This document shows, piece by piece, positions 20,606 to 29,425 of a stretch of 64,000 bases of DNA (position 1 is its first letter; every line of letters starts with the position of its first letter). Source of the DNA: Dictyobacter vulcani (GTDB taxonomy: Bacteria; Chloroflexota; Ktedonobacteria; Ktedonobacterales; Ktedonobacteraceae); the NCBI RefSeq assembly GCF_008974265.1, contig NZ_BKZW01000001.1:1984001-2048000 (forward strand). The letters run 5' to 3'. Made by a program: the position numbers and the translations under genes. The notes beneath the pieces are model-generated. The model did no database searches and had not been told where the DNA came from. It saw nothing but the letters and a program-made list of their open reading frames with translations.

Positions 20606-22126
20606 ATGGATAACCATGAATCACTATTCGAACACTCAGATGGTGATACAGCACATAAAATTTTTGAGAATCCTTCACCTGGGAAGCTGCAATTTCGCTC
20701 CCCGGGCGTGTCACATTCCTCGCCAATAGCCTCACCAGAACAGGAGTCCACTTCCCCATCAGATAAGCCCGCTATACCTGATGCGCCAAAAAGTGTTGTA
20801 CCTCCTGAAAAGCCAGAACTGGCGAAAAAGCCTGGGCCACGGCGAACATTTCATTGGCGCGTAGCGGTGCCTCTGGCACTACTGGCGGCTCTGGTCATTG
20901 TAGGAAGCCTCTTTATCGGCCGACGCCTTATTTTTGGTCAGGTGGCTTTAATCCCATCACCGAAGACCCCTGCTACAGTCGGCAAATTTGTGGCACCGCC
21001 TTTAACCAGTCAGCAAATCGATGATTTACGCCATCTTTCAACACATATGAAGGATCGGCAGTTAGCGTATCTTACGGTCTCGAAAATGCCATTGGATCAG
21101 GAGATCGGGCAGATTATGATGGTTGAGTACCAGCAAGATGGATATTCACCTACCCTGGATACGATGATCCATATTCTCCATGCCGGTGGCGTGATTATGT
21201 ACCAACGCCAGATTAATACCCTGGCCCAGACGAAACGGGATACTGCTCATATGCAGCAGCGGGCGGATTTTCCGTTGTTGATCTCGGTGGATGAAGAAGG
21301 CTGGAATGTGCATCGCCTGACCAATGTGTATCCACCCCGCCTGTCGGCACGCGATATCCATAATAGTAAGAGTGTCACGGTCGCGACCCATGAAGGAACC
21401 AAAGTCGCTCATGACCTTCTTTCACTGGGCATCAATACAAACTTCGCTCCTGATGTGGATGTCTCGACGGATGATGGCTATATTGGCTATGATCAGCGCT
21501 CCTTTGGACCTACAGCGGATGATGTGATTACGTATGCAGGCGCTTATACCAGAGCCATGCAGTCTGGAGGGGTCATTGCGAGTATGAAGCACTTTCCCGG
21601 CCTCGGCAGTGCCCCCAAATCCACTGATCCACATGCGGTCTTTGTCACGGTTAAACAGACAAAAGAACAGCTGTATCATACTGATCTGGCACCGTTCCAG
21701 CATTTTGTTCATTCCAACGATAAGATGGAACAACCCGGTATCATTATGTCAACGGACGAGCTGGTTCCTTCGATTGATCCTACCTATATTGCTGAACTAT
21801 CACCTACCTTCATGACAAAAATCCTGCGGCAGGAGATGGGCTATGATGGAGTGGCCATAACCGATGCCCTGACCATGCTTGGAGTCCAGGTCAATGGTAA
21901 ACATATTGGCTTGCCTCAAGCCGGTGTGATGGCGCTGAAAGCTGGCAATGATCTGTTACTGGGCTCCGGCAGTCCTGAGAGTTTACAGGCCATGGTCAAC
22001 GGCATCAAAGCCGCCCTGAAGGATGGCACGCTCTCGAAGAGCAGGCTGGATGAAGCCGCTACTCGTGTACTGGCCTTAAAAATGGAACGCAATCTGCTTC
22101 CTGCGGTTGCGCCCGAAAATGCCTGA
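20606..22126 (+). CDS. Membrane-anchored GH3 hydrolase, NagZ-like
   Basis: 506 residues starting MDNHESLFEHSDGD, with GGGAG upstream. A cytoplasmic Ser/Pro-rich stretch is followed by one membrane helix (about 89-110). An extracellular glycoside hydrolase family 3 domain follows: LISVDEEGW, the motif KHFPGLGS ... TDPHAVF (the Asp-His pair used as general acid/base in NagZ), and AITDALTM with the likely nucleophile Asp. NagZ has FPGHG where this has FPGLG. The probable substrate is N-acetylglucosamine-containing cell-wall sugar, but this is not certain. Confidence 0.85.
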   Translation: MDNHESLFEHSDGDTAHKIFENPSPGKLQFRSPGVSHSSPIASPEQESTSPSDKPAIPDAPKSVVPPEKPELAKKPGPRRTFHWRVAVPLALLAALVIVGSLFIGRRLIFGQVALIPSPKTPATVGKFVAPPLTSQQIDDLRHLSTHMKDRQLAYLTVSKMPLDQEIGQIMMVEYQQDGYSPTLDTMIHILHAGGVIMYQRQINTLAQTKRDTAHMQQRADFPLLISVDEEGWNVHRLTNVYPPRLSARDIHNSKSVTVATHEGTKVAHDLLSLGINTNFAPDVDVSTDDGYIGYDQRSFGPTADDVITYAGAYTRAMQSGGVIASMKHFPGLGSAPKSTDPHAVFVTVKQTKEQLYHTDLAPFQHFVHSNDKMEQPGIIMSTDELVPSIDPTYIAELSPTFMTKILRQEMGYDGVAITDALTMLGVQVNGKHIGLPQAGVMALKAGNDLLLGSGSPESLQAMVNGIKAALKDGTLSKSRLDEAATRVLALKMERNLLPAVAPENA

Positions 22127-22127
22127 T

Positions 22128-22182
22128 AAAAAAAGGGAAGCAGAAGTGGAAACATATTTCCTTCTTCTGCTTCCCTTTTTTT
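22128..22182. terminator. Bidirectional terminator
   Basis: A-rich AAAAAAAGGGAAGCAGAAG pairs with CTTCTGCTTCCCTTTTTTT, giving a U-tract in both directions. It lies between the convergent GH3 and hspR genes and serves both. Confidence 0.85.
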
Positions 22183-22211
22183 GTAGCAATCGCAGCCAGG
22201 CACCCGGTCAA

Positions 22212-22583
22212 TCAGGACTGTGTGCCACGCTGGAGTCGCTCGATGATATCTTTTAAGCGCCGCGTCTCAGTGGCATGCTGCTCACGCATCTTGATCATCT
22301 CTTGCTCTATATCTTCCTGCATTCGCTCCATGCGGTCCTTCATGTGCAGGATGGCTTCCACTCCAGCCAGATTAACGCCTAGATCACGCATTAAGCGGCG
22401 TATCTGAATCACGCGTTCAATGTCATAATCCGAATACAGGCGCGGGCTGTGTGGACTGGTACCTTTTCGCGCAGGCGAGATCAGTCCTAAACGTTCGTAA
22501 TGACGCAAAGTTTGTTCGTGAACATCGGCCCGTTGGGCAGCGATACTAATTATGTACCAGGCGCCATCACCATTGTCTAGCAT
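22212..22583 (-). CDS. hspR: HspR-type MerR-family heat-shock repressor
   Basis: 123 residues. The MerR helix-turn-helix (YIISIAAQRADVHEQTLRHYERLGLISPAR) is followed by the arm typical of HspR (RLYSDYDIERVIQIRRLMRDLGVNLAGVEAIL) and a coiled coil. HspR represses chaperone operons, with DnaK as co-repressor in actinobacteria. It is the last gene of grpE-dnaJ-hspR, and an HspR-type box overlaps the operon promoter (24731-24751), so autorepression is expected. Confidence 0.88.
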   Translation of the reverse strand: MLDNGDGAWYIISIAAQRADVHEQTLRHYERLGLISPARKGTSPHSPRLYSDYDIERVIQIRRLMRDLGVNLAGVEAILHMKDRMERMQEDIEQEMIKMREQHATETRRLKDIIERLQRGTQS

Positions 22584-22609
22584 GATTGCTCCACTCTCCT
22601 TTTGCTGCG

Positions 22610-23653
22610 CTATGAATGAGCTTCAACTCCTCGGCTACGCGCTAGCTTCTCAAACAGTTCTCGTTCTTCGGCAGTGAGTTGCATTGGTAATACAACTTTG
22701 ACGTGGGCATAGAGGTTACCACTGCCTTCACCACGAAGACGCGGCATACCTTTACCAGTCAGGCGGAACTGCCGATCGTTCTGGGTCTCAGACGGAATGG
22801 TGAGGAGAAATTTGCGTCCATCAGGTGCGGGGACGGCAACTTCTCCACCGAGCATGGCTTTGACCAGTTCAACATTGACAGCAACATGCAGATCATCACC
22901 TTTACGCTCAAAGGTTGGGTCAGGCCTGACGCTAATCACCAGAAAGAGATCACCACGCGGTCCACCACCAATGCCTGGCTGACCCTCGCCAGCCACACGG
23001 ATCTTTGAACCATTGTCCACGCCTGCTGGAATTTTCACCTGGAGGCGTTTGCTCTTGGGCACCTGTCCTTGACCACCACACGTGGGACAGCTTTTGTTAT
23101 TGACCTCGCCCGTTCCACGACAACTGGTGCAGACTTCAGTGGATTGAATGTTGAAGGTACGTGAACCACCCATATAAGCTTCTTGCATGCTTACTTCAAC
23201 GGGTTGCTCAATACTGTCTCCCGCTCGACGCCGGAGATCATCACGCATTCCACCACCCATGCCAGCGCTACGACCGGCAGCATTGCTACGACCAAAGAGG
23301 GCCTCGAAGAAATCGGAGAAACCACTGGCCCCACCTGCATCAAAGTCAAAAGGTGAGCGCGCACCACCACCACCGCCGCCATAAGAATAGGTACGACGGC
23401 CAGCACCCGAGAAATTGGGACCAAATTGCTCCTGCCAGTTCGGACCAAGCGTATCATAGCGTTTCCGCTTGTCGGCATCGGAGAGCACTTCATAGGCTTC
23501 GTTGATCTCTTTAAATTTCTCTTCAGCCTTCTTATCGCCCGGATTGACATCAGGATGATGCTTACGGGCCAGTTTACGGAAAGCTTTCTTGATGTCATCC
23601 GAGCTTGCGCCTCGTGCTACCCCCAATATTTTGTAATAATCTTTATAATCCAT
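22610..23653 (-). CDS. dnaJ: DnaJ-type co-chaperone with a reduced zinc region
   Basis: 347 residues: J domain [20 protein letters not shown] with the HPD motif ([10 protein letters not shown]), a Gly/Phe-rich linker ([16 protein letters not shown]), then two C-terminal peptide-binding domains. Only two cysteine motifs are present (CTSCRGTG and CPTCGGQG) instead of the usual four, so at most one zinc site remains. The protein sits between DnaJ and CbpA types. It works with DnaK and GrpE; no dnaK gene lies next to it. Confidence 0.9.
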   Translation of the reverse strand: MDYKDYYKILGVARGASSDDIKKAFRKLARKHHPDVNPGDKKAEEKFKEINEAYEVLSDADKRKRYDTLGPNWQEQFGPNFSGAGRRTYSYGGGGGGARSPFDFDAGGASGFSDFFEALFGRSNAAGRSAGMGGGMRDDLRRRAGDSIEQPVEVSMQEAYMGGSRTFNIQSTEVCTSCRGTGEVNNKSCPTCGGQGQVPKSKRLQVKIPAGVDNGSKIRVAGEGQPGIGGGPRGDLFLVISVRPDPTFERKGDDLHVAVNVELVKAMLGGEVAVPAPDGRKFLLTIPSETQNDRQFRLTGKGMPRLRGEGSGNLYAHVKVVLPMQLTAEERELFEKLARSRGVEAHS

Positions 23654-23716
23654 GTCCCAGCCCTCTTACAGAATATTGTCTACGAGGCACGGTCAGTACC
23701 TCCGTCAGTTTGGGTC

Positions 23717-24277
23717 TTACTTGCTGCCAACACTTACTTTCACACGGGCTGGACGTAGTGTTTCTTCGCCTAAGGTATAGCCTTTACGTAGCTCTTCTAA
23801 TACCACCCCATCAGGCTGCTCACTACTCTCGACAGCTTCTACCGCCTCATGCATATAAGGATTGAAAGACTCGCCAACGGTAGGCACTGCGTTGAGTCCT
23901 TCGCCTCGTAAGACTTCGTTCATTTGCCATTGGAGCATGTGCAGGGTGTGCTGAATTTGTGTTTTATCCATGGTATCTTCATACATCAGTGCACGCTCAA
24001 CATTGTCCATGACTTCTAATAGTTTATTGAATAAGGCCTTTTTCTGATACAGAACGCGATCAGAGACCAGGCGTTCCTGGCGCTTACGGAAATTATCCCA
24101 GTCCGCTCGTTCGCGTAGGTACTTGTTCCAGTTTTCAGTCGATTCTTTCTTGGACTGGGCCAACTGGGCCTCTAAATCAGCGATGCGCTGCTCTACATTC
24201 TTTTCTACACCATTTGTATCTTTTTGATCTATTATATTAGCCTGATCAGCTGATTTATCTCTCTGCTCTTCCATCAT
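23717..24277 (-). CDS. grpE: GrpE nucleotide exchange factor
   Basis: Exchange factor for DnaK. Long N-terminal coiled coil (VEQRIADLEAQLAQSKKESTENWNKYLRERADWDNFRKR) and C-terminal beta domain (GEGLNAVPTVGESFNPYMHEAVEAVE ... GYTLGEETLRPARVKVS). The start is unclear: MMEEQRDKSADQ at 24277 gives a normal N-terminus but has no ribosome site. The frame extends to an ATG at 24346, and an orphan AAGGAGG at about 24325-24331 fits no in-frame start well. First gene of the operon. Confidence 0.9.
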   Translation of the reverse strand: MMEEQRDKSADQANIIDQKDTNGVEKNVEQRIADLEAQLAQSKKESTENWNKYLRERADWDNFRKRQERLVSDRVLYQKKALFNKLLEVMDNVERALMYEDTMDKTQIQHTLHMLQWQMNEVLRGEGLNAVPTVGESFNPYMHEAVEAVESSEQPDGVVLEELRKGYTLGEETLRPARVKVSVGSK

Positions 24278-24539
24278 TAAATTCGTGCGGGTATCCCTGC
24301 CGATCACGGCATGGGGAGGGAGCACGCCTCCTTTTTTTAATGTCATTCATCAAGAAAATGCCCCCGAAGGGGAGGGGGAGAAAAGTGCGGTTCCTCCTCC
24401 TAACCAGAGATGGCTGGCACCCTTTCCCGCACGAAGTAACGTTTGCCTCGCCAATGATACCGGCCTGCCTATTCTCTCAGCACTGCCTCGAACCCCGTCT
24501 GGCTGCTTAACTGAGCGATTATAGAGCCTGGGACTGGCG

Positions 24540-24692
24540 TGCATCCCAAGGTATGTTCTTGAGCACTACCGATATCGTAGCCCGATAGGGATTCCTCCCC
24601 CTGGCTGAGGCTGGTCAAGTCCGGGCTTGCAGAAGACGAGTAGAAGTTACTCCATCTGCAAGCCCCCGCCTTTCAGCGTGGGGTACTTGACA
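24540..24692 (+). mobile_element. IS200/IS605-type right-end fragment, possible solo omega RNA
   Basis: Two consecutive stem-loops: GGGCTTGCAG (24623-24632) with CTGCAAGCCC (24656-24665), then CCCCGC ... GCGTGGGG (24664-24683), ending TACTTGAC at 24691. A C-rich/G-rich end hairpin with a short terminal motif of this sort is typical of IS605-group right ends, where the TnpB guide (omega) RNA scaffold is also encoded. No tnpB or tnpA frame is left here. It lies between the grpE promoter and grpE. This is recognition by style, not by alignment. Confidence 0.35.
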
Positions 24693-24721
24693 AGGATATG
24701 CACAAGCTTTATTGTCTTAAC

Positions 24722-24751
24722 AGTATAAAACTTGAGTCGACTACTGTCAAG
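24722..24751 (-). promoter_or_regulatory. grpE operon promoter overlapped by an HspR box
   Basis: Minus-strand TTGACA (24750-24745), a 17-nt spacer and TATACT (24727-24722) form a near-perfect promoter. CTTGACA-N7-ACTCAAG (24751-24731) covers the -35 and spacer. It matches the HspR inverted repeat (HAIR: CTTGAGT-N7-ACTCAAG) at 12 of 14 positions. Repressor bound here would block polymerase, as expected for an hspR-containing operon. The leader to grpE would be about 440 nt. Confidence 0.75.
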
Positions 24752-24835
24752 TTTCCTGCTCATCGTCAAAGATGTAGCGGCAGACCCATCGTACGTGCAA
24801 TGTCGGTACGTTGGGTTGATCCAGCCAGCATGGTT

Positions 24836-25672
24836 CTAGTCGTCGACCATTTCTTGCCATTCCTCGGACCAGCGACCGCCACGGGTGAGCAGGATGGGAC
24901 CCATGAGGTTGTCCTGCTGGATGTTGATGCGTTCCCACTTCCAGAGTTCGAGCACGGCGATAAATGTGACGATGATGACGAGGCGTGAGGTTTCACTGGC
25001 AATAATCTCGTTGAGGGCGACCATGGTGGAGACGCTGAGGCGAGTGCGGATCTCTGTAATGCGTTCGCTGACGCGTACACGGGCAACGGGCATGAGTTCT
25101 ATTCCCGGGACCACTTTTTTCTCCTGCTGCTCCAGCAGACGTTGAAAGGTTTCCGAGAGAGCGGTAGCTTCCATACCGACCAGCGTCGGCGGGGTCCAGG
25201 CTAGCTGGGCTTCGATGCCCGCCAGCAGGCTCGAACGACTGTATGTCTGGAGTCCTTGTTCTTCACGCCGGCGCAGGACCGTGGCGATGTCTTTGGCCAG
25301 TTTGTATTCAAAAAGATGTCGCTGCAGTTCGTCAGCCATGGCACCGGCACTATCGGACACACCAGCCTCTTGCTCACGTGGCGTCTGTGGTAGCAAACTC
25401 TGCGATTTAATAAAGAGCAGCCGGGCCGCGATAGAGACGAAGGCAGCCATATTTGCCAGAGGCAAGACGTTCTGCTTTTCCCAGAGGCGTAATTGCTCCA
25501 GATATTGATCGGTAACTTCGAGGAGTGAGATGGTGGTAATCTCCATCTGGCGCTTTTCGATCAGGTGCAAGAGCAGGTCAAGTGGTCCTTCAAAGACGGG
25601 CAAGTGGACGATATAGCGGGCCTGCTCTTCGGCGGTTGCTTCTTCGGAGGAAGGGAACTGCTCTACCACCAT
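24836..25672 (-). CDS. scpA: Segregation and condensation protein A
   Basis: Kleisin subunit that bridges the SMC heads in chromosome condensation. 278 residues with the diagnostic N-terminus YIVHLPVFEGPLDLLLHLIEKRQMEITTISLLEVTDQYLEQL, AARLLFIKSQSLLP, and the C-terminal winged helix VALNEIIASETSRLVIIVTFIAVLELWKWERINI. The ATG overlaps the upstream HD gene stop by one base (TGATG), so translation is coupled. No scpB follows before the grpE promoter. Confidence 0.92.
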   Translation of the reverse strand: MVVEQFPSSEEATAEEQARYIVHLPVFEGPLDLLLHLIEKRQMEITTISLLEVTDQYLEQLRLWEKQNVLPLANMAAFVSIAARLLFIKSQSLLPQTPREQEAGVSDSAGAMADELQRHLFEYKLAKDIATVLRRREEQGLQTYSRSSLLAGIEAQLAWTPPTLVGMEATALSETFQRLLEQQEKKVVPGIELMPVARVRVSERITEIRTRLSVSTMVALNEIIASETSRLVIIVTFIAVLELWKWERINIQQDNLMGPILLTRGGRWSEEWQEMVDD

Positions 25673-26202
25673 CAGGATACCTCGTCGACCAGATAAAGTT
25701 CGGCGGCCGGTCCGTGCGGCTGGTGATGAGTACGAATATAGAGCACGGCTCGCTCGGATAGTCCAGCAGCAGCGGCGAGCGAAGCACCAACTTCAGCATG
25801 ATACCAGGCATAACTGAGGGCACGACGCCAGCGAGGATAACGCGCGTGTTCAATGTGCTCAGGATCAATAACGGAGCGTTGTAAAAGGCTCGGCGTGAAC
25901 TTCTTGCCCAGAACGATCATGGGGCGCGTCCAGAAAGGAACCCGGCCTTCGGCTTTACCGACATCGTGGAGTAATGCGGCTGCCAGCAAATCATGCTCCT
26001 GGCAACCTCTCGCCTGGAGTCCACGACAGACACGCAGACTGTGCTGCTGATCCGCCGGCGTCATAGTCCGAAAAAGGTTGAGGGCCGGCCGGGAAAGCCA
26101 GCGCTCAACTTCTCGATAATCTTCGGTGCTCAATGGTGGTACAAATCCAAGCTGTTGACGTACCTGCCGTAAACGATACATGACCGTGGCGACGAAATTC
26201 AT
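25672..26202 (-). CDS. HD-domain phosphohydrolase
   Basis: 176 residues. The HD metal site is visible: His in DQQHSLRVCRGL, the HD pair in LLHDVGKAEGR, the His of WYHAEVGASLAAAAGL and the His residues of IRTHHQPHG. HD proteins hydrolyse nucleotides or cyclic dinucleotides; the substrate cannot be told. It sits between an M50 protease gene (10 nt) and scpA (1-nt overlap), so it belongs to one operon. Confidence 0.85.
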   Translation of the reverse strand: MNFVATVMYRLRQVRQQLGFVPPLSTEDYREVERWLSRPALNLFRTMTPADQQHSLRVCRGLQARGCQEHDLLAAALLHDVGKAEGRVPFWTRPMIVLGKKFTPSLLQRSVIDPEHIEHARYPRWRRALSYAWYHAEVGASLAAAAGLSERAVLYIRTHHQPHGPAAELYLVDEVS

Positions 26203-26211
26203 ACTTGCCTT

Positions 26212-26934
26212 CTATTGAAAGATATAATTTCCATAAATATAATATTGGTCGAGTGGTGTACCAGCCATCAATGAGGCCAGGAATAAGGCCAGCGAGCTAA
26301 TATAAGAGGCCAGTTTGAACAAAGGAAACTCACGCAGCCCAGGCGTGAATTGGACGATAAAGGGTAAGAAAAAAAACAAAATCAGGATGATAAAAGGTCC
26401 GTAGGCCGCTGTGCGTGCGAATTGGACTGCCTGCCGGCTGGGCAAGAATGTATACAATACTTGATAACCATCCAGTGGATAACAGGGAATCAGATTGAAA
26501 ATGGCCAGGCCGATATTTACGGTGGCAAAGACGCTCAGCAATTTCATGACGAAATGCAGGGCAATATTGTCTCCTGTAATTGGAATAATGACTCGTGTCA
26601 GGGCCGCCACTGCCAGTCCAATCAGTAAATTAAACAATGGACCCGCGCATGCTACAAGCAATATACCAGTGTTAGCGCCTACCTTCATTTTCCAGGGATC
26701 TGGCTTGATCGGGCGTCCCCATCCTATTCCGAGATAGGCTTGAAAAGCCATGATCACACACAACAAGGTTCCAATTGGATCAATATGCGATCCCAGGCGC
26801 AAAGTCTTGCGCTCCAGTGTACCGGGAGTTCGATCTCCTAACTGATAGGCCATTTGTGCATGCGCCCATTCGTGCAGGGGGATGGCTGCAAGAAATGAGA
26901 CGATTATCATTAGCGATAAGATCACATCTAACAT
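26212..26934 (-). CDS. M50 (site-2 protease family) membrane metalloprotease
   Basis: 240 residues, mostly hydrophobic. The zinc motif HEWAH is in the first membrane helix (PLHEWAHAQMAYQLGDRTPGTLERKTLRLG), and the second ligand motif is FNLIPCYPLDGYQVL. This minimal M50 form, lacking a PDZ domain, is common in Gram-positive-like bacteria. The substrate is unknown. It starts 17 nt after the end of the metallo-beta-lactamase-fold gene. Confidence 0.9.
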   Translation of the reverse strand: MLDVILSLMIIVSFLAAIPLHEWAHAQMAYQLGDRTPGTLERKTLRLGSHIDPIGTLLCVIMAFQAYLGIGWGRPIKPDPWKMKVGANTGILLVACAGPLFNLLIGLAVAALTRVIIPITGDNIALHFVMKLLSVFATVNIGLAIFNLIPCYPLDGYQVLYTFLPSRQAVQFARTAAYGPFIILILFFFLPFIVQFTPGLREFPLFKLASYISSLALFLASLMAGTPLDQYYIYGNYIFQ

Positions 26935-26950
26935 TCACTCACTCATTCTT

Positions 26951-27877
26951 TCAAGCTAAAAGATCTATCTCCATACCTTCACAGGCGGAGCGCGTCTGCG
27001 CAAAGTGCGTCCGGGCTTCTGCTTCCATAAGATCTAGCTGATTATCGTCGTATGTCGGTTCATGGTGAAATAAGATCAGTTGTTTCACGCCCGCAATGCG
27101 TGCTACTTCGGTGGCCATAAAAACGGTACTATGGCCGAAACCTTGCTTCTCTTTCTGGTAATCCGGGGTCGTATACTGCGCATCGTGAATCAGCACATCC
27201 GCACCCGCCATGAAATCTAGAAACGCTTGCTCGATATCGCTGTTCCACTCTACATCTGTCGCATACACAACACTACGTCCTGCATACTCTACACGATAAA
27301 TAATAGCACCATTTAAAGGATGGCTGTGTGTGAATCTGGCCAGGATACGAATCTCGTCGGACGCCAGTGTCGGTGCCTTCGCGGCGATTGTCGTCACATC
27401 GGGATTTTTTGCGCCTTGCTTCCAACTGATGCATTGGTCATCTACGATGGTGTGAAATGTGCGTTGCGATGGGAGTTGTCGTACATCTACAGGAAAATAT
27501 GGTGGCGACATGAGCGGTACCATCAATTCTTCTATATTGTGTCCCGCTAGCTGAGGACCAAACAGGTGCAGATTGGTACGGGGATCAAAAAGTGGAGAAA
27601 AAAATGGAAAACCTAGCAGATGGTCACTATGCCCATGGGTAATAAACAATGAGACATTGAATTCGGCTCGGTCGTTCATCTTTTGCATGATGGCTGAACT
27701 CAAGCCGATAATTCCACTGCCAGCATCAAAAATAAGCGTCTGCCCTCCTGCCCTTATCTCAACACAGGAGGTGTTACCGCCATGGCGCAGCGTACGGGGA
27801 CCAGGAGTAGGATAGCTGCCACGTACTCCCCAAAATCGAACCAGAAAACGCGATTCCTCGACATTGCCCATATACAT
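26951..27877 (-). CDS. Metallo-beta-lactamase-fold hydrolase
   Basis: About 308 residues from the ATG at 27877, which follows AGGAG (the frame reaches 27892). N-terminus VRFWGVRGSYPTPG, metal motif ITHGHSDHLLGFPF, further ligands in YATDVEWNSD, LIHDAQYTTPDY and GHSTVFMATEV, and a terminal His pair in ILFHHEPTYDD. This resembles the RNase Z/cyclic-phosphodiesterase-like branch rather than antibiotic lactamases. It is the first gene of a likely operon running through scpA. Confidence 0.87.
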   Translation of the reverse strand: MYMGNVEESRFLVRFWGVRGSYPTPGPRTLRHGGNTSCVEIRAGGQTLIFDAGSGIIGLSSAIMQKMNDRAEFNVSLFITHGHSDHLLGFPFFSPLFDPRTNLHLFGPQLAGHNIEELMVPLMSPPYFPVDVRQLPSQRTFHTIVDDQCISWKQGAKNPDVTTIAAKAPTLASDEIRILARFTHSHPLNGAIIYRVEYAGRSVVYATDVEWNSDIEQAFLDFMAGADVLIHDAQYTTPDYQKEKQGFGHSTVFMATEVARIAGVKQLILFHHEPTYDDNQLDLMEAEARTHFAQTRSACEGMEIDLLA

Positions 27878-28053
27878 ATTGCTCCTACGCACCCTACTTT
27901 TTATGATAGCCGGCTCACCATATTATAACGTCTGGTGAAAGTATTGAAAAGGTTGCTTCCTCGCTATTTGAAACGATTAAACAAGTTCAACCGTGAACCT
28001 ATTGTTAAGTAAAGGTTAATTAATGCCTCGGAATAATCCTAATACATCTATCA

Positions 28054-28076
28054 CCTCATATGTAGTTCATATGAGG
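28054..28076. promoter_or_regulatory. Palindromic operator candidate before brkB-like gene
   Basis: CCTCATATG-TAGTT-CATATGAGG is a perfect 9-bp inverted repeat ending about 27 nt before the start codon and just upstream of the ribosome site. It could be a regulator site or a 5' stabilising hairpin. Confidence 0.45.
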
Positions 28077-28102
28077 GAAGCTTGAATCATGGAGGAATAA
28101 AA

Positions 28103-29074
28103 ATGACCTCTCTCCGCCAGAATCCAGAACGTGGCCGTTCTACAAACAACGGTGCGAAACAAAAGGCCCAGGATCTCACATCTGATGCCGCAACGAACAT
28201 TAAGTCCGGCACCAAAACAGCAGGTCAATTTGCGAAGAAGTTTTATCACGATTGGTCTCACCATCTGACCCAGGCGCTTACCTTTGGTCTGGTAACTTCT
28301 GTAATCCCATTGGGCATGCTGATCATTGCGATTATTGGTAACGTTATTGGTAGCCTCAATCCTGATGCTCGTACCCAGTTTATTAAACATCTTCAAGGGG
28401 TTTTGCCACCGCAGATCTTGCCAGCAGGAATTACGTCGTCTGCGCTCCAGAAATTTTCACAGGGCTCGGGCATCTGGATTTTCGTGAGTGTTCTTACGGC
28501 GATCTTCTTTGGCTCACGCCTCTTTACCCTGCTTGAGGCCTGTTTCGATATTATTTATCGTGTACCTCAACGCCCACAGAAACAAAAAAATATCCTGGCC
28601 ATCATTATGGTCCTTGTTTTTATGGTGTTGACTCCTTTGCTGGTTCTGAGCTCAGTCATCCCTGAACAAATAGTGTCAATCATGCAAAATACGCCACTAA
28701 CCTCTAACATGAGCATGGTCAACCGCATCATTGGCGTTATCACCAGTCTGCTGGTTTCCTTTGTATTATTCGAGGTTATGTATACCTTCATTCCTAATCG
28801 TAAAGGGACCTTAAAAGGACGCCTGCGTGCCAGCGCTCCGGGTGCTATTGCTGCCGCTGTGGTATTGCAGATTGGACTGGTCCTTTTCCCACTCTATATC
28901 CGCAACTATACCAGTGGGATCGTGGGACAGATCGCTTTCGCCCTGGTGTTCATGCTTTTCTTCTATGTAATTGCACTGGTCATCTTGATTGGTGCCACAG
29001 TAAATGCTTACTTTGTAGAAAATGTTCAACCAACACCTAACGATTTTGTGACCCGCGTCAGTCGTAGTAGCTAA
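28103..29074 (+). CDS. YihY/BrkB-family membrane protein
   Basis: 323 residues from the ATG at 28103, 7 nt after GGAGG. A polar N-terminus is followed by about six hydrophobic segments, with the family-type central part (SALQKFSQGSGIWIFVSVLTAIFFGSRLFTLLEACFDIIYRV) and IPNRKGTLKGRLRASAPGAIAAAVVLQIG. BrkB/YihY proteins are inner-membrane proteins of poorly known function, once mis-assigned as RNase BN. It stands alone, with a terminator at 29265. Confidence 0.87.
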   Translation: MTSLRQNPERGRSTNNGAKQKAQDLTSDAATNIKSGTKTAGQFAKKFYHDWSHHLTQALTFGLVTSVIPLGMLIIAIIGNVIGSLNPDARTQFIKHLQGVLPPQILPAGITSSALQKFSQGSGIWIFVSVLTAIFFGSRLFTLLEACFDIIYRVPQRPQKQKNILAIIMVLVFMVLTPLLVLSSVIPEQIVSIMQNTPLTSNMSMVNRIIGVITSLLVSFVLFEVMYTFIPNRKGTLKGRLRASAPGAIAAAVVLQIGLVLFPLYIRNYTSGIVGQIAFALVFMLFFYVIALVILIGATVNAYFVENVQPTPNDFVTRVSRSS

Positions 29075-29113
29075 TTGCTACTTTCCTGGTAGTCTGTCAG
29101 ACATCATGTGATA

Positions 29114-29236
29114 GGGTGGCAGGGATGCAAGCGAGCATGCCGGGGGCATGATCAAGCGGCGAGCCCCTTGACTGGGGGATCGGGGCTGGGCCCCCGGCAT
29201 CTCCCCCCAGTCCGCCCGCGTAGCGGGCGCACAACC
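29114..29236. repeat. Dispersed GC-rich intergenic repeat, copy 1
   Basis: GC-rich stretch in an otherwise AT-rich spacer. It contains CCCCTTGACTGGG, a G/C hairpin (GGGGCTGGGCCCC) and the hairpin CCGCCCGCGTAGCGGGCG. The same order of elements recurs at 40716-40796, so both are copies of a dispersed intergenic family. No coding potential. Confidence 0.6.
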
Positions 29237-29264
29237 CATCATACCGAGTTTGACAAAATACTAG

Positions 29265-29308
29265 AAGCGTATCCGGTGATGAATTCATTACCGGATACGC
29301 TTTTTTTA
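29265..29308. terminator. Strong Rho-independent terminator
   Basis: AAGCGTATCCGGT pairs with ACCGGATACGCTT; the loop itself is largely palindromic around GAATTC, and a T-tract follows. It terminates the BrkB-family gene transcript. Confidence 0.85.
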
Positions 29309-29425
29309 ACCTGTTCATAGCCAGAAATTGCTTGACCGCTTACGCACATTATTATTAAATATAAGCATGTCGATTAAAATTTGTATCTTGGACGTTGGGG
29401 TAGATTGATAGAAGAGGAAGATGAG

